A DNA stretch of 64,000 bases, from positions 62,001 to 126,000 of the forward strand of contig NZ_JAENIM010000044.1 in assembly GCF_016595495.1 (NCBI RefSeq), written 5' to 3'. Below, piece by piece: positions 1-9,089 of the stretch (the first letter of the stretch is position 1; every line of letters starts with the position of its first letter). The DNA is from Persicirhabdus sediminis (lineage in GTDB: Bacteria > Verrucomicrobiota > Verrucomicrobiia > Verrucomicrobiales > Akkermansiaceae). Under the pieces are notes generated by a model. It had not been told where the DNA came from and searched no databases. It saw only the letters and a list, made by a program, of their open reading frames with translations. A program made the position numbers and the translations under genes.

Positions 1-1052
1 ATTGTTGGTACCATGTCCAATGAAATGACAGGCTCATTGTATTGTTTGCCAGCTGGGACAACTCCTGGCCACTTGATGAAGTAGGGCACGCGGATGCCAC
101 CTTCGTAGGTATCGCCTTTAAAGCCGCGCAGCTTAGCTGGTAGGCCGGCGTTGTTTACTGGATTCATGCGTCTAGGCATGGACTGGTAGCCATTATCAGA
201 CAGGAAGAAAATGGCGGTATTGTCATCGATGCCATGTTTTTTCAGTGTCTCCGCAATGGCGCCAACACCGTCATCTACGGATAGAGTCATGGCTGCTAGA
301 GCGTGACGGGTATCGTGGTCGAACTTTTTACCTGCTGCGGTGTGCAATTTTTCAGCGCGCTCGAAATGCTCAGGCGTAGCGACCCATGGGTGGTGGATGG
401 CGTTGTAGGCTAGGTAGAGGAAGAATGGTTTGTCGTGGTTGCGGTCGATAAAGTCGACGGCTTCCTTTGAAAAGACATCAGTGAGGTAGTCACCTTTTTT
501 GTAGTTAACAATGCCTTCGTTACGGTGAATTGGCCAATGAGGAACCTTGGTATCATAGGTGGTTTTCGCCTCAAAGTAATCGTGGCCGCCAGCCATGAAT
601 CCAAAGAAATAATCAAATTCGCGGTTCCACGGTTTGTATTCTTCTTTGGCGTGGCCGAAGTGCCATTTGCCAATGGCGCCAGTGGTGTAGCCAGCTGGCT
701 TGAGCAGCTCTTGGATCATTGGCTGACCTGTTGGGAGACCTTGTTTGGCATTGCCGCCGAAGTTGCCAATCACACCGAAGCGATCTTGGTAGCGGCCAGT
801 GATGAGGCCGGCGCGTGATGGCCCGCAGACAGATGAGGTGACGTAGCCTTGAGTGAAATGTGTGCCCTCAGCTGCCATTTTGTCGATGTTAGGTGAGTAG
901 ATGTCATCGGCTCCCATGTAGCCGATGTCGTCGTAGCCCATGTCATCGATGAGAATGATGATGAAGTTAGGTTTGCTCTCGGCGGCTTGAACCGATGCGC
1001 AGCCTAATGCCGCGGCTCCCAGAGTGAGAATGCCTTTTGTGATAGAGTTCAT
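1..1052 (-). CDS. Secreted sulfatase (arylsulfatase A-like), C-terminus cut by window edge
   Basis: Reading from 1052 towards position 1, the frame opens with a lipophilic signal peptide of about 24 residues, ending near VQAAES. It continues into the alkaline-phosphatase-like sulfatase fold: the metal-binding segment LIDDMGYDDIG near residues 34-44, then the formylglycine motif C76-G-P-S-R80 (C-x-P-S-R type). Further on is DKPFFLYLAYNAIHHPW, the usual sulfatase segment after the substrate pocket. The frame is still open at base 1 (VISLDMVPT), so perhaps 100-150 C-terminal residues are missing. The enzyme should hydrolyse sulfate esters of carbohydrates in the periplasm or outside, after a sulfatase-maturing enzyme converts Cys76. 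The substrate cannot be read from the sequence. The ATG at 1052 is supported by the signal peptide that follows it. Confidence 0.93.
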   Translation of the reverse strand, partial: MNSITKGILTLGAAALGCASVQAAESKPNFIIILIDDMGYDDIGYMGADDIYSPNIDKMAAEGTHFTQGYVTSSVCGPSRAGLITGRYQDRFGVIGNFGGNAKQGLPTGQPMIQELLKPAGYTTGAIGKWHFGHAKEEYKPWNREFDYFFGFMAGGHDYFEAKTTYDTKVPHWPIHRNEGIVNYKKGDYLTDVFSKEAVDFIDRNHDKPFFLYLAYNAIHHPWVATPEHFERAEKLHTAAGKKFDHDTRHALAAMTLSVDDGVGAIAETLKKHGIDDNTAIFFLSDNGYQSMPRRMNPVNNAGLPAKLRGFKGDTYEGGIRVPYFIKWPGVVPAGKQYNEPVISLDMVPT

Positions 1053-1223
1053 TATTATGCGTGTAGAGTATTTTCTATGGAAGAGTACGTTGCTAGTTGG
1101 TGGAATCTGGATATAAATTTTTTTTACGGCGTTGGCGTGGGGCGGGTGAGGTGATGAGCGGCGATCTGCTCTGCTATGATGCGCTTGACGCGGCTAGCGG
1201 ATTGGCGCAGACAGGTGAACGAC

Positions 1224-2249
1224 ATGTTTGCATTTTCACAACCGTACCTAGCGCTGGCACCCATGCAGGCAATCACTGATTTGCCATTCATGCGGGTGAT
1301 GCAGCAGTTTGGCGGGCCAGATTATTTTGTCACTGAGTACTTCCGCGTGCACGAGCATTATCATCTAGAGAAAAAAATTCTAGCAAGCATCGTCGATAAT
1401 GATACCGGGCGGCCAGTTTTTGCCCAGATGATTGGCCAAGACATTGACGCTCTAGTGCGCAATGCCAAAGACCTAATGAACTACCCAGTGGCTGGCGTGG
1501 ACCTCAATCTTGGCTGCCCAGCGCCCGTGGTTTGCCGCAAAGATGCAGGTGGCGGGCTGCTCAGAACACCAGCTCGGGTGGATGAAATCCTTGGCCGACT
1601 ACGAGATGCCATTGATGGAAAATTTACCGTGAAAACTCGTATCGGCTATACCAGCCATGATGAGTTTGAGCAGTTGTTGGAGATTTTTAATCGTCACGAG
1701 TTAGACCTTCTAACGATCCATGGCAGAACCGTGCTGGAGCGCTATCAGACACCGGTGCACGATGACTGTGTGCGCCGCGCTGTGGAGGTGATGGACTGCC
1801 CGGTGATTGCCAATGGTAACGTCGTGGATGTGACGACCGCGCGTGGCTACCTACAGAAAACCGGCGCTGCTGGCTTGATGATTGGCCGCGGTGCCATTCG
1901 TAGCCCGTGGGTATTCGAGCAAATCCGCCAAGATCTAGCTGGCCAGCCGATCAAGCAGGTGAAGCGCTCTGATTTGCTAGAATACATCCAGCTGCTTTAC
2001 GATGCTATTGCCGCAGATCCGTTCATTGATTTTGACCCTAACAAGCATGTGCAGCGGATGAAAAAATACCTCAGCTACATGGCCCAGGGAGTGGACGAGG
2101 AGTTTGAATTTCAAATCCGCCGTGCCAAACAGCCAGCTGAGTTTTTTGCCATCTGTGAGCGCCACTTAGCTAACGACCAGCTCGTGCCTCAGCTGCCACC
2201 AGAAAATTCTAAGCTATTCTGCGGGTTCAATGAACTGGCTGAGCAATAA
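1224..2249 (+). CDS. tRNA-dihydrouridine synthase (Dus family, DusC-like)
   Basis: A 341-aa FMN-dependent enzyme that reduces uridine to dihydrouridine in the tRNA D-loop. The N-terminus LALAPMQAITDLPF is the usual FMN-binding start. DLNLGCPAP carries the catalytic cysteine, and GKFTVKTRIG, LLTIHGRT, VIANGNV and GLMIGRGAIRSPW are the later TIM-barrel phosphate and FMN motifs. An in-frame ATG exists at 1176, but the 16 extra residues (RLTRLADWRRQ) are not family-like. The ATG at 1224 has an AGGTG ribosome-binding site about 7 bases upstream, so I start there. The length fits the family. The subfamily (which D-loop position) is uncertain. The gene faces the YbjN-like gene and shares a bidirectional terminator with it. 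Confidence 0.93.
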   Translation: MFAFSQPYLALAPMQAITDLPFMRVMQQFGGPDYFVTEYFRVHEHYHLEKKILASIVDNDTGRPVFAQMIGQDIDALVRNAKDLMNYPVAGVDLNLGCPAPVVCRKDAGGGLLRTPARVDEILGRLRDAIDGKFTVKTRIGYTSHDEFEQLLEIFNRHELDLLTIHGRTVLERYQTPVHDDCVRRAVEVMDCPVIANGNVVDVTTARGYLQKTGAAGLMIGRGAIRSPWVFEQIRQDLAGQPIKQVKRSDLLEYIQLLYDAIAADPFIDFDPNKHVQRMKKYLSYMAQGVDEEFEFQIRRAKQPAEFFAICERHLANDQLVPQLPPENSKLFCGFNELAEQ

Positions 2250-2271
2250 ACATTAAGCCAGCTAGAGACAA

Positions 2272-2302
2272 AAAAACTCAGCCGACTAGCAGCTGAGTTT
2301 TT
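2272..2302. terminator. Bidirectional intrinsic terminator between convergent genes
   Basis: AAAAACTCAGC and GCTGAGTTTTT form an 11-bp perfect stem around a 9-base loop. There are T runs on both strands. It lies 22 bp after the dihydrouridine synthase stop and 41 bp from the stop of the convergent gene. Confidence 0.85.
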
Positions 2303-2343
2303 AAAAAAAAGATAGATGTTAGCTGGTTGTCCAGCTGGCTGGA

Positions 2344-2874
2344 TTAGATGTTTGAGTGAAACTCATCATCTTCGTCAGACCCTGGCACAGGTGGCAGTAG
2401 ATCCTCGCGCATAATCAGGCGCTCGATGGATAGATCGTCTAGCAAGTCTTCCGATGTTTGCAGGATGACTCCAACAAATGGGGTGATGCGGTCGAGCTCA
2501 GCCACAGCGGTTTGCACCATAGACGAGACGATGGTGGCGTCGAATTTCTCACGCTCAAATAAGTTAGTGATGCGGAACATCAGCTGGAGGCGGTCGAGAT
2601 CGTACTCGAGGCTACCGAGGGTGAGCTTTTTGTTAGCGCGCATTAACAACTCGAGCACATATGGCATGTGCTGCTCGCCCACGCTGAGTGGTGACTCAGA
2701 AACGATAGAGAGCGCATTGATAGGCACAAATGCCTGAGCGTGCAGGTGGCAATGCGTATGGTAGGCCTCAAAGGCAGTGCGGATGACGTCGCGCCCCTCG
2801 AGGGTTTCGAACTGCCAACCGTTTTGACCGAAGGTGTCCATGACGGACTGGATTTGAATAGATTCTGGACGCAT
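2344..2874 (-). CDS. YbjN-like / type III secretion chaperone-fold protein
   Basis: A 176-aa soluble protein with no signal peptide or membrane segment. The pattern resembles the YbjN (secretion-chaperone-like) fold: an N-terminal helix (MDTFGQNGWQFETLEGRDVIRTAF), a middle part with VLELLMRANKKLTLGSLEYDLDRLQLMFRI, a long helix VQTAVAELDRITPFVGVIL and an acidic tail. YbjN-type proteins are small alpha/beta proteins often co-occurring with stress or sensory genes; their biochemical role is not settled. The assignment rests on fold-level pattern, not a catalytic motif. Its promoter must lie in the repeat-rich DNA beyond 2874. Confidence 0.7.
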   Translation of the reverse strand: MRPESIQIQSVMDTFGQNGWQFETLEGRDVIRTAFEAYHTHCHLHAQAFVPINALSIVSESPLSVGEQHMPYVLELLMRANKKLTLGSLEYDLDRLQLMFRITNLFEREKFDATIVSSMVQTAVAELDRITPFVGVILQTSEDLLDDLSIERLIMREDLLPPVPGSDEDDEFHSNI

Positions 2875-3019
2875 GGCGTGGTGAATTGGGATGATTCTAG
2901 CTCGTCGAGCTGCATAGGAAATAGCTCATTTTACGCCGATGTCCACGGCAAAGAAAGAGTGAAGAGTGAATCGCCGTACGATGGCGGGGGCAGCTCAGAG
3001 CATGCTTTGCATACTTGGT

Positions 3020-4590
3020 TTCGAGCATAGTCACAGTGAGGAGCGCCAGCTGGGGTGTCCATTTGCCCTTCGGGAAATCCTTCTGTGAGGGGGGGGCCAC
3101 GGGTTGCGCTCGCTGGGCTCACTTACCCGCGGCTAAAGTCCCTGAGCCCTCCGGGCTAGCTGGTGAGTGATGCGGTGATTGGCTGCCGCAGGCTTTGGAG
3201 TGGGCCGATCCTTCGGCGCTTTGGTGTAGGTTTTGGGACGGAGAGGAGGATAAAAATAATGTCAGAAAATAATGTCACAGAAAATAATGTCAGGCATTTT
3301 TCAGCATGATTATCGGTTTTCAGCGTAGTTATAATGATTGGTGCATTTTTTTAGGATTTAAAAATGGGTTTTTCTGAGGGATTTTTGGCCAGCTGGAGTG
3401 GGCCATTTTCCCTTCGGGAAATCCTTCTGTGAGGGGGGGGCCACGGGTTGCGCTCGCTGGGCTCACTTACCCGCGGCTAAAGTCCCTGAGCCCTCCGGGC
3501 TAGCTGGCGAGTGATGCGGTGATTGGCTGCCGTAGGCTTTGGAGTGGGCCGATCCTTCGGCGCTTTGGTGTAGGTTTTGGGACGGAGAGGAGGAGAAAAA
3601 TAATGTCAGGCATTTAAAAATAATGTCAGGCATTTTTCAGTGACCCTATCGGTTTTCAACGTAGCTACAATGGTTGGCGCGATTTTTTTGGATTTAGAAA
3701 AAATAATGTCAGGCATTTTTCAGTGACCCTATCGGTTTTCAACGTAGCTACAATGGTTGGCGCGATTTTTTTGGATTTAGAAATGGGTTTTTCTGGGCGA
3801 TTTCTGGCCAGCTGGAGGGGGCCATTTTCCCTCCGGGAAACCCTTCTGTGAGGGGGGGATCCACGGGTTGCGCTCGCTGGACTCACATACCGGCGGCTAA
3901 AGTCCCTGAGCCCTCCGGGCTAGCTGGTGAGTGATGCGGTGATTGGCTACCGCAGGCTTTGGAGTGGGCCGATCTTTCGGCGCTTTGGTGTAGGTTTTGG
4001 GACGGAGAGGAGGATAAAAATAATGTCAGGCATTTTTCAGCGACCCTATCGGTTTTCAACGTAGTTACAATGGTAGGCGCGATTTTTTTGGATTTAGAAA
4101 TGGGTTTTTCTGGGCGATTTCTGGCCAGCTGGGGGGGGCCATTTTCCCTTTGGGAAATCCTTCTGTGAGGGGGGATCCACGGGTTGCGCTCGCTGGGCTC
4201 ACTTACCCGCGGCTAAAGTCCCTTAGCCCTTCGGGCTAGCTGGCGAGTGATGCGGTGATTGGCTGCCGCAGGCTTTGGAGTGGGCCGATCCTTCGGCGCT
4301 TTGGTGTAGGTTTTGGGACGGAGAGGAGGAGAAAAATAATGTCAGGCATTTAAAAATAATGTCAGGCATTTTTCAGTGACCCTATCGGTTTTCAACGTAG
4401 CTACAATGGTTGGCGCGATTTTTTTGGATTTAGAAATGGGTTTTTCTGGGCGATTTCTGGCCAGCTGGAGTGGGCCATTTTTCCTTCGGGAAATACTTCT
4501 GTGAGGGGGGGATCCACGGGTTGCGCTCGCTGGGCTCACTTACCCGCGGCTAAAGTCCCTGAGCCCTCCGGACTAGCTGGCGAGTGGTTT
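3020..4590 (+). repeat. Array of repeat family A (about 4.5 units)
   Basis: Four near-complete copies and one partial copy of a 310-420 bp unit lie head to tail. Each unit runs from 'gtgatgcggtgattggctg' through a run of GC-rich hairpins to 'gccctccgggctagctgg'. Hairpins include GCCGATCCTTCGGC, TTTCCCTTCGGGAAA and AGCCCTCCGGGCT. Short tracts such as 'aataatgtcaggcattttt' are themselves duplicated inside units; an 83-bp tandem copy starts at 3621 and 3704. Small open frames beginning MSPASATRG recur in every copy on the minus strand but change with the repeat and look accidental. No transposase or conserved gene is present. Confidence 0.9.
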
Positions 4591-4624
4591 TGGCTAGCTC
4601 GCAGGCTGGATCAACTTGCTTTGT

Positions 4625-5398
4625 CGAATGAGCTTGGCTCGCTGGCTACAATGTTGAACCTATGCGATGATCTTTGAAATTTCTGATGCCGCTCGTAGGC
4701 AAAAGCGGTGAAGGATCACCGCAGTCCGAAAGCCTTCGGCAGAGCTGCCGAGCTAGCTGGGTTTCATCAGTCTGGAATTCACACCTCTCTCCTCACCATT
4801 CACTCTTCAATGGCTGGGGCTATGTTGAGCCTATGTGATGATCTTTGACACTTCTGATGCGGCTCGTAGGCAAAAGCGGTGAAGGATCACCGCAGTCCGA
4901 AAGCCTTCGGCAGAGCTGAGGAGCTAGCTGGTTTTCATCAGTTTGGAATTCACCCTTCTCTCCTCACTATTCGCTCTTCAATGGCTGGTTTTCATCAGTC
5001 TGGAATTCACCCTTCTCTCCTCACCCTTCACTCTTCAACGGGCAGGGGCTATGTTGAACCTATGTGATGATCTTTGAAACTTCTGATGCCGCTCGTAGGC
5101 AAAAGCGGTGAAGGATCACCGCAGTCCGAAAGCCTTCGGCAGAGCTGCGGAGCTAGCTGGGTTTCATCAGCCTAGAACTCACACCTCTCTCCTCACCCTT
5201 GACTCTTCAATGGCTGGTTTTCATCAGTCTGGAATTCACACTTCTCTCCTCACCCTTGACTCTTCAATGGCTGGTTTTCATCAGTTTGGAATTCACCCTT
5301 CTCTCCTCACTATTCGCTCTTCAATGGCTGGTTTTCATCAGTTTGGAACTCACTCTTCTCTCATCACTAGTCGCTATTCCAAACGTATGGACAGATAA
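4625..5398 (+). repeat. Array of repeat family B (three units with 57-bp tandem repeats)
   Basis: Three copies of a unit starting near 'tatgttgaacctatgtgatg' and containing a double hairpin. The first hairpin is GCGGTGAAGGATCACCGC, at 4705-4722, 4876-4893 and 5105-5122. It is followed by CCGAAAGCCTTCGG, and then by one to four copies of a 57-bp element beginning 'ctggttttcatcag'. Because 57 is 19 codons, all forward frames stay open and yield artefactual 60-100 aa frames. The array ends about 130 bp before the LRR gene. Confidence 0.9.
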
Positions 5399-5494
5399 TT
5401 TATTTCTCTATCAAATGATCGATTAACGGCATGATTAAGAATGGGACAGGTAATTTAGAGGGCTGATCTAGCATACAGGCAGTCGATTGGTCAT

Positions 5495-5523
5495 TTGACA
5501 TCTAAACGTTAATTTGCTAACAG
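5495..5523 (+). promoter_or_regulatory. Predicted promoter of the first BspA-like gene
   Basis: TTGACA at 5495-5500, a 17-bp spacer and TAACAG at 5518-5523 are conserved base for base in the inverted paralogous cassette (34796-34824). The predicted transcription start falls within a few bases of the ATG at 5530, so the mRNA may be nearly leaderless. Confidence 0.5.
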
Positions 5524-5529
5524 CTCGGG

Positions 5530-7602
5530 ATGTTTTTCCTTAGGGTTTCGCGCCTTTTTGCACTTTTTACACTAATCATCTGTATTTGCTTACCGGCCCA
5601 GCACTGTGCCGCCGCTTCGGTGGAGGATCTCAGTTATACAAGCACGGGCGATTCGATCACGATTACTGGCTGCTCCACAAGCGCTGCTGGTGAGTTGGTT
5701 ATCCCAGATACGATTGACGGCTTGCCTGTAACTGAGATTGCGGAGAAGGCATTTTATTGGTGCAACTCACTCACTAGCATCAACATCCCAGACACGGTCA
5801 CCTCTATTGGATACAGCGCTTTCTATAACTGCTCTAGCTTAGTCCAAATGGAATTCTTGGGTAACGCGCCAAGCGTCACAGTCTGGCTATTTGGTTACTC
5901 GTACTACAAGGACCTCATCATCAAGTACAAGGCCGAATACTACGAGGCCTTCCAACAAGTTCCGTGGAACCTCTATCAATCTGAGATCTATCATCCAGAT
6001 CTTACTTACTCTCTCAACAGCGATGGCAGCAGTGCGATTCTAACTTATTGCAGTAACAGCGCAACGGGCTTCATCCCGATTTCTCCCCTTTACCAAGGCG
6101 TCCCCGTCACTGTTATTGGTGAAAATGCCTTCATTGGCTGTAGTTCAATAGCAAATATCAGTATTCCCGAGTCGGTCACTTCCATTGAAGACGGAGCTTT
6201 CTCTGGCTGTTCTAGCATCGAATCGGTTACGTTTTTAGGTGATGCTCCAAGTGTCATGAGCGATCCATTTGGCTCTACCACCAATGAGAATCTCATCATC
6301 AAATACAAGGCTGAATACTACGAAGTCTTCCAGCAAGTTCCTTGGAACGTCTATCCAGCTGAAATAATCCATCATCCAGACCTTACTTATACGCTGAGCA
6401 GCGATGGCAACAGCGCGATTCTGACTGCTTGCAGCAGCAGCGTATCCGGCTCCATTCATATCTCTCCCTTTTACCAAGGTGTGCCGGTCACAGCTATTGG
6501 TGATAATGCCTTCCTAGATTGTAGCTCATTAACTAGTATCAACATTCCAGAATCGGTCAGCTCTGTTGGTGACAGTGCTTTCAAAAACTGTAAAGTCCTC
6601 ACCTTCATCAAGCTGCCAGACACAGTCACCTCCATTGGAGGCTTTGCTTTCTGGGGATGCAGAGCATTGGCTAGCGTCAACATCCCTGACACCGTCACTT
6701 CCATCGAAGACTGCACTTTCGTGCTCTGTCAATCACTCACCAGCATCACTATTCCAGACTCGATCACGTTCATAGGAAAAGATGCATTTGGGGGCTGTAC
6801 CGCATTAACCAGCATCAACATCCCGGACTCGGTTACTTTCATAGAAAGCCGTGCTTTCTATGGGTGTATGTCGCTCACCAATATCAGCCTACCTAACTCC
6901 ATCACTTCCATTGAAAACTCTACGTTCGCTGACTGCCTAGCACTGATCAACATCAACATCCCTGGCTCGGTCACTTCCATTGAAAGCTATGCTTTTGAGG
7001 ACTGTACCTCATTGGCCAGTATTAATATTCCTCGATCCGTCAGTTATATGAATACCGCGGTATTTAGAAACTGCAGTTCACTCACCAGCGTCTACTTCCT
7101 TGGTAATGCCCCTGAAGCAGGTATGGTAATATTTTCCGACTGCGAACAAGTTACCAGCTACATCCTGGCCGACAGTACAGGCTTCACAACGCCCAACTGG
7201 CAATTTCGTCCTGTCGTTGTTATTGGCACTGAGGAGTTACTGGCTGACAGCTGGCTGCAGCTCCATGGCAGAGCACCGCATGTCGATTTATCACTAGATG
7301 ATACTGGCGATGGTGTGAGCCTGTTGATGGCTCGCGCGCTGAACCTTAGGCCAGATGAAAATCTGGCTGGAAAAATGCCCAAGCCGCAAATCTATGACGG
7401 TTCACTTGGCCTGATGTTTCATGGCCAAAGCAAAGGCGTGGATTACCTGGTGGAAAGCAGCAGTGACTTAGTCAACTGGAGCTCGCAAAACGTCAACCTA
7501 TCTGAGCCCGACGCCGACGGCATGCGCGTGGCTGAAGCGTCCACTGAGGGCGAGGAAAAGCTGTTCATTAGGCTCACGGTAAATGCTAGCGAGCTGGATT
7601 GA
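5530..7602 (+). CDS. Secreted BspA-type leucine-rich-repeat protein
   Basis: A 690-aa protein. Residues 1-29 are a signal peptide ending ...QHCAAA. Residues of about 55-560 are BspA/LRR_5-type repeats of about 23 aa with the pattern 'LTSINIPDSVTSIGxxAFxxC', interrupted twice by a longer insert (DLTYTLSSDGNSAILT...). The last 115 residues contain DYLVESSSDLVNWS and match, with only a few substitutions, the C-terminus of the inverted paralogue at 31751-34789. LRR_5 proteins are usually surface or secreted adhesins or binding proteins; the ligand is unknown. The shared C-terminal module may be a sorting or surface-anchoring domain (inference). The gene sits between repeat arrays and has its own promoter, which fits a cassette that moves or duplicates with the repeats. 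Confidence 0.9.
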   Translation: MFFLRVSRLFALFTLIICICLPAQHCAAASVEDLSYTSTGDSITITGCSTSAAGELVIPDTIDGLPVTEIAEKAFYWCNSLTSINIPDTVTSIGYSAFYNCSSLVQMEFLGNAPSVTVWLFGYSYYKDLIIKYKAEYYEAFQQVPWNLYQSEIYHPDLTYSLNSDGSSAILTYCSNSATGFIPISPLYQGVPVTVIGENAFIGCSSIANISIPESVTSIEDGAFSGCSSIESVTFLGDAPSVMSDPFGSTTNENLIIKYKAEYYEVFQQVPWNVYPAEIIHHPDLTYTLSSDGNSAILTACSSSVSGSIHISPFYQGVPVTAIGDNAFLDCSSLTSINIPESVSSVGDSAFKNCKVLTFIKLPDTVTSIGGFAFWGCRALASVNIPDTVTSIEDCTFVLCQSLTSITIPDSITFIGKDAFGGCTALTSINIPDSVTFIESRAFYGCMSLTNISLPNSITSIENSTFADCLALININIPGSVTSIESYAFEDCTSLASINIPRSVSYMNTAVFRNCSSLTSVYFLGNAPEAGMVIFSDCEQVTSYILADSTGFTTPNWQFRPVVVIGTEELLADSWLQLHGRAPHVDLSLDDTGDGVSLLMARALNLRPDENLAGKMPKPQIYDGSLGLMFHGQSKGVDYLVESSSDLVNWSSQNVNLSEPDADGMRVAEASTEGEEKLFIRLTVNASELD

Positions 7603-8260
7603 TCGATAGGGTGGGCTCCAGCCAGCGGGAAAAATGGTCGCCACTCTGAGGGGGACGCTCTGGGTATTCAGACCTTGGGCGATGCCCTGGGCTTCGAACA
7701 ACCGCCACTCCGTGGCTTGTCGACTCACGGCTAAAGTCCCTTAGCCCTCCGAGCTAGCTGGCGAACGATGCGGTGATTGGCTGCCGCAGGCTTTGGAGTG
7801 GGCCGATCCTTCGGCGCTTTGGTGTAGGTTTTGGGACGGAGAGGAGGATAAAAATAATGTCAGGCATTTTTCAGTGACCCTATCGGTTTTCAACGTAGCT
7901 ACAATGGTTGGTGCGATATTTTTGGATTTAGAAATGGGTTTTTCTGGGCGATTTCTGGCCAGCTGGGGTGTCCATTTTCCCTTTGGGAAATCCTTCTGTG
8001 AGGGGGGATCCACGTAAAAATAATGTCAGGCATTTTTCAGCGACCCTATCGGTTTTCAACGTAGCTACAAGGATTGGTGCGATATTTTTGGATTTAGAAA
8101 TGGGTTTTTCTGAGGGATTTCTGGCCAGCTGGAGTGGGCCATTTTCCCTCCGGGAAACCCTTCTGTGGGGGGGGCCACGGGTTGTGCTCACTGGGCTCAC
8201 TTACCCGCGGCTAAAGTCCCTTAGCCCTCCGAGCTAGCTGGTGAGTGGTTTTGGCTAGCT
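7603..8260 (+). repeat. 3' flank of the BspA cassette followed by repeat family A (about two units)
   Basis: Bases 7603-7740 resemble, in inverted orientation, the 3' flank of the second LRR gene (31621-31750): 'gtgggctccagccagcggga', then a 'ggtcgccactc...aaccgccactccgtggc' segment. From about 7741 there is one full A unit and a second, rearranged one whose middle is joined directly to the tail ('ggatccacgtaaaaataatg' near 8009). No convincing gene. Confidence 0.85.
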
Positions 8261-8359
8261 CGCGGGCTGGATCAACTTGCTTTGTCGAATGGGCTTGGCT
8301 CTGCAGCGAGCTGGATCAACCGCATCGTTTGGTTGAACGATTTCACCCGTGGCTCGCTC

Positions 8360-9089
8360 GCTGGCTACAATGTTGAACCTATGTGATGATCTTTGACACT
8401 TCTGATGCCGCTCGTAGGCAAAAGCGGTGAAGGATCACCGCAGTCCGAAAGCCTTCGGCAGAGCTACGGAGCTAGCTGGTTTTCATCAGTCTGGAATTCA
8501 CACCTCTCTCTTCACCCTTCACTCTTCAATGGCTGGTTTTCATCAGTCTGGAATTCACACCTCTCTCTTCACCCTTCACTCTTCAATGGCTGGTTTTCAT
8601 CAGTCTGGAATTCACACTTCTCTCCTCACCCTTCACTCTTCAATGGCTGGTTTTCATCGGTCTGGAATTCACCCTTCTCTCCTCACCATTCACTCTTCAA
8701 CGGGCTGGGGCTATGTTGAGTCTATGCGATGATCTTTGAAATTTCTGATACTGCTCGTAGGCAAAAGCGGTGAAGGATCACCGCAGTCCGAAAGCCTTCG
8801 GCAGAGCTGCGGAGCTAGCTGGGTTTCATCAGTTTGGAATTCACCCTTCTCTCTTCGCTCTTCAATGGCTGGGTTTCATCGGTCTGGAATTCACCACTCT
8901 CACCTCACCCTTCTCTCTTCAATGGCAGGGGCTATGTTGAACCTATGTGATGATCTTTGAAACTTCTGATGCGGCTCGTAGGCAAAAGCGGTGAAGGATC
9001 ACCGCAGTCCGAAAGCCTTCGGCAGAGCTGCGAAGCTAGCTGGTTTTCATCAGTCTGGAATTCACACTTCTCTCTTCACCCTTCACCCT
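8360..9089 (+). repeat. Array of repeat family B ending at the rlmD stop codon
   Basis: Three B units, with first hairpins at 8424-8441, 8767-8784 and 8988-9005. The first unit carries four exact-period 57-bp repeats starting at 8476, 8533, 8590 and 8647. The array ends with 'cttcacccttcaa'. Its final TCA (9090-9092) is the stop codon of the gene on the opposite strand. Confidence 0.9.

Noticed and set aside
2643-3122. Several overlapping 60-96 aa frames around the start of the YbjN-like gene
   Set aside because: Shadows of the YbjN gene and repeat A; no family pattern.
3665-4539. Minus-strand frames beginning MSPASATRG in repeat A
   Set aside because: They recur with every A copy, differ in length with repeat variations and cross its hairpins. 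Best explained as chance frames.
4625-5398. Possible CRISPR array in the 57-bp repeats
   Set aside because: Units are contiguous with no unique spacers, and there are no cas genes.
8427-8732. Small proteins MKDHRSPKAFG... read through several repeat B units
   Set aside because: They begin at a GTG inside the hairpin. The frame stays open only because the repeat is 57 bp, and all three frames are open. No ribosome-binding site and no independent conservation.
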